64,000 bases of DNA from Albimonas marina (GTDB taxonomy: Bacteria > Pseudomonadota > Alphaproteobacteria > Rhodobacterales > Rhodobacteraceae): assembly GCF_029223255.1 (NCBI RefSeq), contig NZ_JARHUC010000002.1:783011-847010 (forward strand), given 5' to 3'. Within the stretch, counting starts at the first letter, position 1. Every line of letters begins with the position of its first letter. Shown here piece by piece: positions 44,007 to 52,434 of this stretch. The position numbers and the translations under genes are program-made. The notes beneath the pieces were generated by a model. That model was not told the DNA's origin and did no database searches. It saw only the letters and a program-made list of their open reading frames with translations.

Positions 44007-44469
44007 ACCAAAGCTCGTTGATCAGAACTCATGGGCCCAGGCTTGGCGTCCCAGGGTCATGATGCGCCATTGCTGCTCGGCGAGCTGGGGACCTCGTGAC
44101 GTGAACCGCCCCGCCTTTCCCGGAGGCCCGAACTGTCAAGGATCGAAAGGCTCGAGCGCCCGCACTGCACCGCGGCATACCGCACCACTGATGCTCGACC
44201 AGGCAGGCTGGCACATGTCCGCCCGGCTCGTCGTGCCGGACAACATCACCTTGCTGCCCCTGCCGCCCCGCTCGCCCGAGCTGAACCCGGTCGAGAACGT
44301 CTGGCAGTTCATCGGCGACAACTGGCTGTCGAACCGGATCTTCTGCTCCTACGAGGACATCCTCGATCACTGCTGCGAAGCGTGGAACAAGCTCGCCGAC
44401 CAGCCATGGCGCATCTTGACCCTGGGACGCCGAGCCTGGGCCCATGAGTTCTGATCAACGAGCTTTGGT
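44007..44469. mobile_element. IS630-family fold-back remnant with 80-bp inverted arms
   Basis: Positions 44007-44086 and 44390-44469 are nearly perfect inverted copies of the same 80 bp, which is the 3' end of an IS630-type transposase gene. The middle holds one further transposase segment. The element therefore looks like two inverted copies of one IS end with the rest deleted, not like a normal IS630. Confidence 0.72.
44188..44454 (+). pseudogene. IS630-family transposase, C-terminal fragment
   Basis: The recognisable part LMLDQAGWHMS…PPRSPELNPVENVWQFI…is the last third of an IS630 DDE transposase: the second Asp is in LDQAGWH and the Glu is in NPVENVW. The first Asp and the helix-turn-helix domain are missing, and the upstream part of the frame is the inverted arm. 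It cannot make an active enzyme. Confidence 0.85.
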
Positions 44470-44661
44470 ATCACGCGGCTGAAACTCGCCGCAGGCCTCG
44501 TGCTCCTGCACCAGCGGCCAGCGATCGCGGTCACGGTCGGTGAGCGGGCGCGGACCGGGTGCTGGGGGGTAGCGATGGCACGGGGCAACATCTAGGCCGT
44601 CGGCATCTTCAAAAATGATGCCTAGGAACTTGCACCGTCCGCAGGTGTTCGCCGCGATCAT
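44455..44661 (-). CDS. Small four-Cys phage/plasmid-type protein, 3' end altered by IS remnant
   Basis: 68 residues with CGRCKFLG, then PCHRYPPAPGPRP and HEACGEFQ, a Cx2C…C…C pattern common in small accessory-genome proteins thought to bind zinc. AGGAGG lies eight bases before the ATG. The last codons read into the IS630 inverted arm, so the original C-terminus may have been replaced, although the conserved CGEFQ end is complete. It is 12 bp after the preceding gene. Confidence 0.6.
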   Translation of the reverse strand: MIAANTCGRCKFLGIIFEDADGLDVAPCHRYPPAPGPRPLTDRDRDRWPLVQEHEACGEFQPRDTKAR

Positions 44662-44673
44662 CTCCCCGCCCTC

Positions 44674-45165
44674 CTACCTTTTCCTGCTCCGCGCCTCTTT
44701 CGCGTTCTCCCTCCAGAACTCGGTCTTCTGGTCCCAATGCGCACGAAACCTCTCGACTTCTAGCTTCATGCTCCGGAACTCCACCTGGGCGTCAGCCAAA
44801 GCGTCTTCACCCAGCGTGCCGAGGTCTTCGGGGAGTCGAGCAACCCGATCTCGGATTTCAATCCACTCTTCTCGCCCAGCCTCGGCTTCCTTCTTCGCCC
44901 CGTCCATTATGCTGCTAGTCAACATTCCCCGTTCCGCGCACGCAAACGTGGCTTCCCGCTCAGCCAAATCGACCAATTCCGGAGCGCCGAGCATGGATAC
45001 GTTCAGCTCTTCGCGCGCCAGCTTTGTGCTCATGGAAAGCTCTCGCCCCACGGCCAACGCGGATTGCCTGCGAGCACGAGAGGCGTTCCATGCGGCCCAA
45101 GCCGACACGATCAAAGCTAATACGGCGATAATCGGGCTTAGAACATACACCCAGCTTGGCACCAT
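44674..45165 (-). CDS. Small membrane-anchored coiled-coil protein, unknown
   Basis: 163 residues with AGGAGG upstream. One N-terminal membrane helix (VYVLSPIIAVLALIVSAWAAW, residues 6-26) is followed by a long charged helical region (EVERFRAHWDQKTEFWRENAKEARSRKR at the end). This resembles many small prophage or island proteins without known role. It precedes the four-Cys protein gene by 12 bp and probably shares its transcript. Confidence 0.6.
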   Translation of the reverse strand: MVPSWVYVLSPIIAVLALIVSAWAAWNASRARRQSALAVGRELSMSTKLAREELNVSMLGAPELVDLAEREATFACAERGMLTSSIMDGAKKEAEAGREEWIEIRDRVARLPEDLGTLGEDALADAQVEFRSMKLEVERFRAHWDQKTEFWRENAKEARSRKR

Positions 45166-45411
45166 TCCCCGTCCTCCTATTTGGGCCGTCGCGCGCGCTC
45201 CTTCTCTGGACCAAGTCAGGCCCCGGGAATATCCGTTGTTTCAGGGACCGCGCACAGTTCGAGGATCCGGTCGCAAAGCACGCTGAGCGGTCCGAATACG
45301 GGAACCATCCCAAGGTCACTCGTTTCTCCGTACCTGAGGTGGAGAAGGCCCGCATCGCGTCATCAGGGCAGCATGGCGAAGAGAACGCTTGTGAAATGGG
45401 CGTTCCGGAGA

Positions 45412-46287
45412 TCATTTTTCGCGTGAGAGCAGCTGATCAAGTTCTACCCCTTCGAGTGGAGGATATACGGGCACAGTGCCGGCTAAAGAGCGCTTCACTG
45501 GAAAATCCCATTGCTCAAGTTCGTCTCTTCCGGCGGCACCTGATTTCTTCCAGCCAACCGTTCTGAAAGGCCCTTCCCTTGCATTAGCGGCCAGCGCGAC
45601 AGAGCGCCGGAAAGTTTCGGACTCCAGTAGATGATCTGGGTCGATCAGCGTTTCTACGACTTTATCGGAGCTCGCGGTGTCTTCTTGGAGAAGCGCGCGC
45701 ACGATGTGCATGCCCTCCATGTAGTCGCGCCACACAGTCGAAACAAAATCCCGATCTTTCAGGCCGCCCAAATTCTCTAGTCGAATTCGCGCAAGCGCCT
45801 GTACATGAGTGGCTCCGCATTTGACAGGCGCGTCGCCTCCTCCTGCTCGCTCATACTCGTAAAGTGAAAGAAGTGCACCTTGTAGATGGAAGGCGCAAAA
45901 TAGTGCGTCTCGTTTACTACGAATAATCGTCTCGATATTATCTATCTCTGATAGAATAATCTCGCGCTCACTATAATCCTTGATGAATTCGCTGCACGCT
46001 GAAATCGCGGTGCTGATCTCCTTCACCTCTTTCGATTTGCCGTCGTCTCTGGCCTCCCGTCGCATCCGTTTCAGCTTGCCGAGCGCACGAACAGCCTGCA
46101 GCAGTCGGCACGCCTCCAACTGCTCGTCGTCTTTAGCGCTGGGGAACAGGGCGTACGGCACTAAGAGGTAAGCCACGAGCAACCGGTGGCCGTCGCTCCT
46201 CTCCGCATTCAGCGCGGCTGAGAACTGCGGGATGTCCACCGTCATCTTACTGTGTGGACCCGGTGAGCGCGTGTACCTCTTCGCCAC
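45412..46287 (-). CDS. Hypothetical protein, mostly helical
   Basis: 291 residues from GTG 46287, which has AAGGAGTG about eight bases upstream. It is largely helical, with EACRLLQAVRALGKLKRMRREARDDGKSKEV and SEIDNIETIIRSKRDALFCAFHLQGALLSLYEYE. There is no signal peptide or membrane segment. No family was recognised. It is divergent from the putative HUH Rep gene across about 210 bp, and followed by a 246-bp gap before the membrane-protein gene. Confidence 0.6.
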   Translation of the reverse strand: MAKRYTRSPGPHSKMTVDIPQFSAALNAERSDGHRLLVAYLLVPYALFPSAKDDEQLEACRLLQAVRALGKLKRMRREARDDGKSKEVKEISTAISACSEFIKDYSEREIILSEIDNIETIIRSKRDALFCAFHLQGALLSLYEYERAGGGDAPVKCGATHVQALARIRLENLGGLKDRDFVSTVWRDYMEGMHIVRALLQEDTASSDKVVETLIDPDHLLESETFRRSVALAANAREGPFRTVGWKKSGAAGRDELEQWDFPVKRSLAGTVPVYPPLEGVELDQLLSREK

Positions 46288-46500
46288 GGCGAATCACTCC
46301 TTAAGTCATTGAAGATATTCAGTTGCGACTCTGCGCCAGTGAAAAGCCCCGGAACTGGGTCCGGGATACGTGCTCTTACGACCCCTCCTAATGCCCTTTC
46401 GGCTGCCTCGTAGACGAACTGCCCCCGGAGAAGTTTCCCCGCTTTTCTGCGAAGAAGTCAACTTCAATAATGGCCCATGTTCCAACGCATGGAGGCAGAA

Positions 46501-47052
46501 ATGACGGGACGCATTCGGATTATTAAGAGACGGTCGAGCCATAATGGCTCACAGGGTCGCGGTGAGCTCGAATATATGGGTGCCCATATTGCGCGAAATG
46601 TCGAGCGGAGGTGGAGGAGCATTGCGAGAGCGATGGATCGGGATAGTAGCTGTCACGATAAGTTCTATTCGGTGGCGGCCTGCCGCGATAACAGCCCTTG
46701 CGGCAACCTAGGTTGCCCGAAGTGCCGCCAAGGCGACCAGCTCAAGATGTTGGCGCGCTACGCCCCGTGCTTCGTCAGCGCATGCGACAAGGGTGATCTG
46801 ATTGGGTCGCCGTTGGGCTACGCGGTCACGGTCGTGCCGGGATACGGGCTCGTGCCGATCGGCGACCTGGAGCACATCGACCTGGTGAACTTCCGGAACC
46901 GCATCGCGCGACAGGTTCGCACCCACGCCTCTCCCGGGGCGGTCGGCCTGTTCGTCGTGGACGTCAGCAAGAACATCCAGTCCGAGGTGGATGCCGAAGA
47001 CCATTGGCAGCTGCATGTCCACGGCATCCTCATGGAGGAACCCGATGAATGA
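46501..47052 (+). CDS. HUH replication-protein-like, N-terminal part
   Basis: 183 residues from ATG 46501 with GGAGG eight bases upstream; ATG 46477 is the alternative. The region CGNLGCPKCRQGD gives a zinc-like Cys cluster as in rolling-circle Rep proteins. The second conserved block GYAVTVVPGYGLVPI and the pattern FVVDVSKN…HWQLHVHGIL include HVH, an H-hydrophobic-H (HUH) metal motif. The expected catalytic Tyr helix is not in this frame but in the next gene, which starts inside the last codons (ATGAATGA region). It is upstream of DUF927 and HTH genes. It may be half of a broken or frameshifted Rep. Confidence 0.55.
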   Translation: MTGRIRIIKRRSSHNGSQGRGELEYMGAHIARNVERRWRSIARAMDRDSSCHDKFYSVAACRDNSPCGNLGCPKCRQGDQLKMLARYAPCFVSACDKGDLIGSPLGYAVTVVPGYGLVPIGDLEHIDLVNFRNRIARQVRTHASPGAVGLFVVDVSKNIQSEVDAEDHWQLHVHGILMEEPDE

Positions 47053-47326
47053 GCGCAAGCTGAAGGCGACACTGAAACGCCACCCTCGTTGCGGTTCACG
47101 ACCTCTGGTGGTGCAGCCGCTCGTCGAGCCCATCGGGTACCTGGCTTACATGGCCAAACCCAACTTCAGCCGGCGCACCAGCTACATAGACGGGAAGGGG
47201 CGACGGAACACGCGTATCGAGCCCCTATCCATCTTGGAAGAGCTGGAGCTCGCTCGGTGGCTATGCCGGTATCGGGTGGAGCAGCGTGTGTTCAGCATCG
47301 GAAACCTGAACGGCTTCATGTCGTAG
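47045..47326 (+). CDS. HUH replication-protein-like, C-terminal part (+1 frame)
   Basis: 93 residues from ATG 47045, overlapping the previous gene by 8 bp in the +1 frame; the frame is open back to at least 46991. EPIGYLAYMAKPNFSRRTSYID looks like the YxxYxxK segment that carries the nicking Tyr in HUH Rep proteins. PLSILEELELARWLCRYRVEQRVFSIG follows, as in Rep C-termini. Translational coupling, programmed frameshift or a simple indel would each explain the arrangement. Confidence 0.5.
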   Translation: MNERKLKATLKRHPRCGSRPLVVQPLVEPIGYLAYMAKPNFSRRTSYIDGKGRRNTRIEPLSILEELELARWLCRYRVEQRVFSIGNLNGFMS

Positions 47327-47496
47327 CTCGGCTGAAAAAAGTGCTGTGTGGCAACGGTTTGGCTTGAATGAATGGCCGAACTGCACATGGCCGCCAACCA
47401 CCTCTGATCGAAAAAACTGAAAGCAGTCAGGCCGTTAGCATGTAGGCGCGGCGACGGCCTGACTGTGCCTGAATTCCTGCCACAAGGAGAAGGTCC

Positions 47497-49161
47497 ATGA
47501 CCGACCGGTCAAGCTGGGCAACCATGCCCGGCGCGGAAACAGCGGCCAACGTCCGGCACCTCGAGACGGACGAATGGTTCCTCAGAATGAAGATCCCTCA
47601 GCCGAACGACGAGTGGCGCGAGGTGATGATCCCCTTTAGTCTTCTGCACGACCAGCGAGCGCTCGGCGGATTCCTTTCGAAACATGGCTGGCGCCTTCCT
47701 GCCGACAAGGAGGCGCGGCGCGCGATCCTCGACGAAGTGCAGTCCACCACCCCCTCCGTCACCATCGGGCTGACGGAGAAGCCCGGCTGGCACGGCCCGA
47801 CCTACGTCACTGACGGCGGCTCCATCGGGCCCGAGGAGGAGGACCAGATCATCCTGATCCGAGACCAGGGGCGCGCTGCGGAATCGGCGCAGCTCGGCTC
47901 CCGGGAAGAGTGGCGGCGCGATGTCGCCGAGCTGGCGGCAGCCTCGACACTCGCGATCCTCGCGGTAAGCCTGTCGCTGGCGCCGCCGATCCTGCGCTTC
48001 ACCGAGGTCGAGAGCGGCATGCTCCACATCTTCGGACCCTCTGGCACGGGCAAGACCACGATCGCCAAGGTGGCCGCCAGCGTGTGGCGTGGCGGCAGGG
48101 ATGCGCTGGACACCTGGAACACCACTCAGGCCGGCTTCGAGGAGCTCCTGCTCCAGCACAACGACGGCTTCGCCTGCCTGGACGAGATCACGTTAGGGTC
48201 CTCGGATCGGCGCGCGCTCCGTCAATTGATCCAGGGGAGCTCTTACAGACTGACGGCCGGCAGGACACGAAGGCGTTCGCGTGACTACACCGGCGGCGGG
48301 AGCCAGGCCTCGTATCGATTTCTCGGCCTGAGCACAGGGGAGGCGTCTGCGGCTGAAATCGCCGCCGCGGTCGGCGAAGAGCGGTTGCAAGGCGAGGAGG
48401 CGCGCTTCATCGATCTGCCGATCGGCGACGACGAGATGGGGGTCTTCGACCGCCTCGGAGCCATTGAGCAGGAGCAGACGCCAGAGGCGGCGGCCAGGGT
48501 CGCGGCGGTGCTCAACGAAGCGGTCTGCACGCGCTTCGGCACGGCCGGACCCGCATTCGTCCGGCATATCGTCGATGACATCGAACAAGCGGAAGCGGAG
48601 ACGCGCCGGCTGGTCGAAAAATTCATGACCAAGATGGACATCCCGGCCAGCGGCTGGGAGCGGCGGATCGGGTTGAAGTTCGCGCTGGCATATGCAGCAG
48701 GCATCATTGCCATCGAAGCCGGCGTCTTGCCTTGGTCGAACCAGGACGTTGGGTTCGCCGTCCGCAAGGGCTATCGCCGCGCCCGAGCCTCGATCGAGAC
48801 CGAGGACGACCGCCTCGCCCGCGCACTGGAAGGCCTCCGGGCGTTGGTCAGAAGCGGAGGGGTGATCGACCTCAGCAAGCGAAAGAGCCGCCCCGGTATC
48901 GAGGAGGTGAACGCGGCCTTGGTTCTCCGTCGCAAAGTCGACGGCGAGATCCAGATCCTGATCGCGGCGCCCGCCTTCAGTGAACTGGCCGATCGGCACA
49001 CGACCCGAGCGCTGCTCCAGCGGCTCTGCGCGGCGGGGATCTACGAGAAGCCGACGGGACCGGAGCGGCTCCGGACCAAGCAGGTGACGCCGCTCAAGGG
49101 CGCAGAGCGCAGATCCTTCGTGATCTTCACGGGCGCCCTCCTCAGGTTCGAGCTCTCATGA
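47497..49161 (+). CDS. DUF927 domain-containing replicative ATPase/helicase-like protein
   Basis: 554 residues with AAGGAGAAGG before the ATG. DUF927 features include VTIGLTEKPGWHGPTYV and, in the P-loop core, FGPSGTGKTTIAKVAASVWRG (about residue 185) followed by WNTTQAGFEELLLQHNDGFACLDEITL, a Walker-B-like segment. These proteins are superfamily-3/AAA-like ATPases found on plasmids, satellites and islands, often encoded near a primase or Rep. The downstream HTH gene overlaps by 4 bp. Together with the HUH-like genes upstream it suggests an autonomous replication module in the island. Confidence 0.8.
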   Translation: MTDRSSWATMPGAETAANVRHLETDEWFLRMKIPQPNDEWREVMIPFSLLHDQRALGGFLSKHGWRLPADKEARRAILDEVQSTTPSVTIGLTEKPGWHGPTYVTDGGSIGPEEEDQIILIRDQGRAAESAQLGSREEWRRDVAELAAASTLAILAVSLSLAPPILRFTEVESGMLHIFGPSGTGKTTIAKVAASVWRGGRDALDTWNTTQAGFEELLLQHNDGFACLDEITLGSSDRRALRQLIQGSSYRLTAGRTRRRSRDYTGGGSQASYRFLGLSTGEASAAEIAAAVGEERLQGEEARFIDLPIGDDEMGVFDRLGAIEQEQTPEAAARVAAVLNEAVCTRFGTAGPAFVRHIVDDIEQAEAETRRLVEKFMTKMDIPASGWERRIGLKFALAYAAGIIAIEAGVLPWSNQDVGFAVRKGYRRARASIETEDDRLARALEGLRALVRSGGVIDLSKRKSRPGIEEVNAALVLRRKVDGEIQILIAAPAFSELADRHTTRALLQRLCAAGIYEKPTGPERLRTKQVTPLKGAERRSFVIFTGALLRFELS

Positions 49162-49481
49162 AGCGCAACACGACGGAGCAGCCGGTCCACCGGCCCGACC
49201 AACACGCGCGTCGTGAGAGCCGACGTGCCGCACGAAACAACAAGCAGCGAGATATGAACATGCCCAATTCAGATGAAGGCGACCCCGAGACACCGCCGTT
49301 CTTCACAGAAAAGGAGGTGGCGTGGCGCTGGAACATGTCGGTCAAGAAGGTACAGGCGTGGCGCGTACACGGCGGCGGGCCCGACTACCACAAGTTCGGC
49401 ACTCTGGTCCGATATTCAGAGGCCGACTTGGTGAAGTTCGAGGCGTCGTGCGCCCGGTCGCACACCTCTGACTCTTCGTGA
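49158..49481 (+). CDS. Excisionase-like helix-turn-helix protein
   Basis: 107 residues; the ATG overlaps the DUF927 stop. After a basic tail, FFTEKEVAWRWNMSVKKVQAWRVHGGGPDYHKFGTLVRYSEADLVKFE is a MerR-like HTH_17 winged domain (about residues 48-95), as in excisionases and small island regulators. An internal ATG at 49257 would give a shorter protein starting just before the domain. It may control excision or replication of the element. Confidence 0.75.
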   Translation: MKRNTTEQPVHRPDQHARRESRRAARNNKQRDMNMPNSDEGDPETPPFFTEKEVAWRWNMSVKKVQAWRVHGGGPDYHKFGTLVRYSEADLVKFEASCARSHTSDSS

Positions 49482-49530
49482 CGCCGCCGACGCGTTTCGC
49501 CCGCCGCGAGTTCTCTTCGCGGCGGGCAAG

Positions 49531-50097
49531 CTATGTCATCTGTCGCGTCACCCGCAGGACCGCCTTCTTCTCAATGGCATGTTCCGTGGGATACGGGCGG
49601 GCGGGCTCGCTGCGGAACCGACACCGCGCCACGGTCCAATGGCCCATGCCGGCGCTGTCGAACAGCCGGATCTGACAGGCGCTGACCGACCGGATCACCG
49701 TCCAGTGCTCGACGGTGCCGATGATGTAAGCGGCGTGCCCCTGTTCTCCAGCGAGCTCGGACCGCATCGTTGCGGCGGCCTCCGCAAAGAGCAGAGACCG
49801 GTTGCCGGCGAACGGGCGGTCGGTCGAGATGGAAAGACCCAGCTCGGAGTCGACCCACTCGCAAGCCGCCGCCGCCAGCTTGCGCAACCTCTTCGGCGGA
49901 ACTCCATCGGTCATCGCCTTCTGCAGTTTGCCGTCGTCGGCCAGGATGTCGATGAGCGTGCCGAACAGGTCTTGGCTCGCCGGAAGCGTCATGCGGGACC
50001 GCCCGTCTACGATCAGGCGCACCGCGTTGACGATGGCGTAGACGCCGCACAGCCCATCGAGCCGCCCTTGCTGGAGTGGGCGTAGGGGCGGGACCAT
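49531..50097 (-). CDS. Predicted papain-fold cysteine peptidase-like protein
   Basis: 188 residues. QGRLDGLCGVYAIVNAVRLI near the N-terminus (Cys about residue 17) looks like a papain-type nucleophile helix with preceding Gln. HWTVIRSV near residue 130 offers the His and LFDSAG the Asp/Asn. No signal peptide is seen, so it is cytosolic. No named family is recognised. It lies 18 bp after the DUF3768 gene on the same strand. A role in processing an island or host protein is possible but speculative. Confidence 0.55.
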   Translation of the reverse strand: MVPPLRPLQQGRLDGLCGVYAIVNAVRLIVDGRSRMTLPASQDLFGTLIDILADDGKLQKAMTDGVPPKRLRKLAAAACEWVDSELGLSISTDRPFAGNRSLLFAEAAATMRSELAGEQGHAAYIIGTVEHWTVIRSVSACQIRLFDSAGMGHWTVARCRFRSEPARPYPTEHAIEKKAVLRVTRQMT

Positions 50098-50115
50098 CCT
50101 GGGCCCCGCAGCCGG

Positions 50116-50505
50116 TCAATATTCCTCCGCGCGCATCACGGTCAGCACGCGGAGGGTGAGAAGGGGATCCGACGGATCGGGGGAGCCGGCGGTCATGGTC
50201 CGATCATAGTAATCAATCTTCCAGATCACCCGGATGCCGTCGACCTCGATGGCGGCGCAGTCGTGCTCGCCCCAGGGGTCGTTGTCTTCGGTGAAGTCGT
50301 TGAACGCGCCGACGGCCTCAAAGATGCGCGCGACCAGAGGGGCCGGCAGCATGCCGATGCCGCGGGTGGCGAGAACCTGGCCGCCGACGCAGCGCTTGCG
50401 GAGGGCGTCGTTCAGTTCGCGCACACGCAAGCGCTTCGCGTCCTCGCTCTCGATATTCTTGTTTTGTTCCAGATCTGGCAAATGGGGTCCCTTCGCTGCC
50501 GACAT
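50116..50505 (-). CDS. DUF3768 family protein
   Basis: 129 residues with AAAGGA before the ATG. RELNDALRKRCVGGQVLATRGI, NDFTEDNDPWGEHDCAAIEVDG, WKIDYYD and TLRVLTVMRAEEY match the DUF3768 pattern, including its DNDPxGEHD core. These small proteins are very common on rhizobial and rhodobacteral plasmids and islands, and their function is unknown. It is the first gene of a pair with the peptidase-like protein. Confidence 0.85.
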   Translation of the reverse strand: MSAAKGPHLPDLEQNKNIESEDAKRLRVRELNDALRKRCVGGQVLATRGIGMLPAPLVARIFEAVGAFNDFTEDNDPWGEHDCAAIEVDGIRVIWKIDYYDRTMTAGSPDPSDPLLTLRVLTVMRAEEY

Positions 50506-50559
50506 GGCTGCGGTCCTTTCGTGTTGATGCTGATGGGTGGGGTGGCCGGATGGCCTGGG

Positions 50560-51141
50560 TCAGAGGAGCTGAATGAGGCGGCGCTGAGCGTCGCGGTCGC
50601 CCTCGATGTAGCCCTCGGTCGTCTTGATGGAGCGGTGCCCTGCCAGCTCCTGCACGTCGCGCAGGGAGCCGCCGGCTCGGTGCACGGTGCGCGCCGCTCG
50701 CGTGACGAAGGTTCGCCGGCCCGAGTGCGAGGAGCAGCCGGTCAGCCCGGCGTCGTCATAGAGGCGGCGGAACCAGTTCACGACCGACTTGGGGGTCATG
50801 GCGTCGCCGCGCTCCGACGCGATGACCGGCCCGTGTCTGGGCTTGCCCTGCTCCGCGTGGAGGTCGACGAGGGCGCGTTTGAGCTCTCGGTGCAGCGGCA
50901 CGCGCCGGCCGCTGCCCATTTTGGCCGCCGAGGGCGGCAGTTCGAGCGCGTCCCCGACCTTGCCGGTCGGCGACAGCACCATGCGCCAGGTCAGCGATGC
51001 GATCTCGCAAGCCCTCAGGCCGGCATGAACGCTGAGCAGGACCATGGCTTCATCTCGCACGGCGTGTCGTCGCTTGCGCGCGACGCGCAACGCCGCGCGC
51101 ACATCCTCCTTTCGGAGAACCTTCGCGGGTTGTCCTTGCAT
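50560..51141 (-). CDS. Tyrosine recombinase (small, XerD-like catalytic domain)
   Basis: 193 residues from ATG 51141; the longer TTG frame (51192) lacks family similarity upstream. The core has AGLRACEIASLTW (R), SHSGRRTF (HxxR), LAGHRSIKTTEGYIEGD (H and Tyr). The core-binding SAM-like domain is missing, so it is a catalytic-domain-only recombinase or a truncated one. It is separate from the tRNA-Lys integrase and may belong to an earlier insertion. Downstream 55 bp is the DUF3768 gene on the same strand. The 340 bp upstream to 51480 show no gene. Confidence 0.85.
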   Translation of the reverse strand: MQGQPAKVLRKEDVRAALRVARKRRHAVRDEAMVLLSVHAGLRACEIASLTWRMVLSPTGKVGDALELPPSAAKMGSGRRVPLHRELKRALVDLHAEQGKPRHGPVIASERGDAMTPKSVVNWFRRLYDDAGLTGCSSHSGRRTFVTRAARTVHRAGGSLRDVQELAGHRSIKTTEGYIEGDRDAQRRLIQLL

Positions 51142-51480
51142 TGAAGTGGCTTTCGATTTTTGTGAAGTTTCAGCCAGGCTGTCGCTACACAATACTAAAA
51201 AGCAAGCGATTAGTCAATATTATGATTTCTTGCCTGAAATAATCTAATGATAAGCGCGGCCCTTCATTGTCATTTTGAGAGATTGGTGCACCTTTTATAG
51301 ACGTGACGATCTGGCGCCCTCGGGAAGCGAGGCGGGGTAGGTGCCGTTCGTTGCGCTCGGTCCCAAGTTCGGCTCCGCGGACCAAAGCTGCCGAACCGCC
51401 AACGGCCGCTTCCGAGCACGTTCCAGAAATGGTCGTTTTTGACCGCGCCAGAAACCCCATCCTAAAATCGGGACAGCGCG

Positions 51481-52434
51481 TTAGAGGATGATCCGCTCGA
51501 CCTCATCGAGCGTGACCTCATCCCCGGTGCGGTCGTAGAGCTTCGTCGTCCGCGGGCTTTCGTGGGCGGCGATGGCCTGGGCCATCTCCAGGGTTCCGCC
51601 GTTGGCGAGATAGGCGGTGATGCCGGTGGCCCGGAAGGTGTGGTTGCAGATCGCCTGTCCGATCCCGGCGTCCTTCGCCCGCCGCCGCACCAGGTCGAGC
51701 GCATTGCGCGCCAGCAGCGGGCGGTCCGAGAGCCGCCCTGTCCGCCCGACCGCCGCGCGGAACAACGGCGTGCGGGGCTCATCCGCGATCCCGGCCACCT
51801 CGACGTATCCGTGCAGCCAGGCTTCGAGGTTGTGGTGCGCCGGCAGCTCGTGGTGCTTGCCGCCCTTCTCGTGCAGCCGCACCCACCACCGCCGCCCGAC
51901 CGGGTGGAAGTCGCGCACTTGCATCGCCACCGCCGCGCCGACACGGGCGAAGCTGTAGATCAGCAGCCCGATGAAGGCCCGGTCCCGCAACCCGACGAGC
52001 GTCGTGGCGTCGATGCTCTCCAGCAGCAGCCGCGCGTCCGCGCGCTCCAGCACCGGCGTCTTGCCGCGCTTCACGACATGCTTCGGCCCGCGCACGGAGG
52101 CGGCCGGGTTGACCGGCACTACCTGCCCCACCACCAGCCAGTCGAAGAGCATCCGTACGGCCGCCAGACGCTGCTTCGCCGTCGCCGGCGCATGAGATCG
52201 CCCGAGGGCCTCCATCCAGGCCGCCACATGAACCGGCTGCACCTCGCGTAGAGAGACGACGCCGCCAGCCTCCAGAAAGCCGCAGAACTCGGCCGCAGCG
52301 CGCGCATAGGCCTTGCGGGTGTTGGGGTTGCGAATCGTGACCGTGAAGAAGTCCAGGAAGCGCTGCTCGGCCGTCGGACCGGCGGCGGCGACCAGAGCAG
52401 GCGAGCGGTCGGAAAGCAGGATCAGCTCCGTCAT
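51481..52434 (-). CDS. Tyrosine recombinase / site-specific integrase
   Basis: 317 residues from ATG 52434, overlapping the upstream stop as ATGA. It has an N-terminal SAM-like domain (RNPNTRKAYARAAAEFCGFLE) and a catalytic domain: FARVGAAVAMQV (R), HEKGGKHHELP (K region), NHTFRATGI (HxxR), AHESPRTTKLYDRT (H and Tyr). Plasmid and transposon integrases of this size are common in alphaproteobacteria. It lies immediately after a one-TM hypothetical protein and was probably acquired with it. It is a second integration module inside the island. Confidence 0.9.
   Translation of the reverse strand: MTELILLSDRSPALVAAAGPTAEQRFLDFFTVTIRNPNTRKAYARAAAEFCGFLEAGGVVSLREVQPVHVAAWMEALGRSHAPATAKQRLAAVRMLFDWLVVGQVVPVNPAASVRGPKHVVKRGKTPVLERADARLLLESIDATTLVGLRDRAFIGLLIYSFARVGAAVAMQVRDFHPVGRRWWVRLHEKGGKHHELPAHHNLEAWLHGYVEVAGIADEPRTPLFRAAVGRTGRLSDRPLLARNALDLVRRRAKDAGIGQAICNHTFRATGITAYLANGGTLEMAQAIAAHESPRTTKLYDRTGDEVTLDEVERIIL

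Noticed and set aside
44960..45415. 151-codon minus-strand frame
   Set aside because: It overlaps the better supported membrane-protein gene in another frame and shows no coding features.
51185..51460. 91-codon minus-strand frame between the two recombinases
   Set aside because: Composition and lack of an RBS do not support coding.
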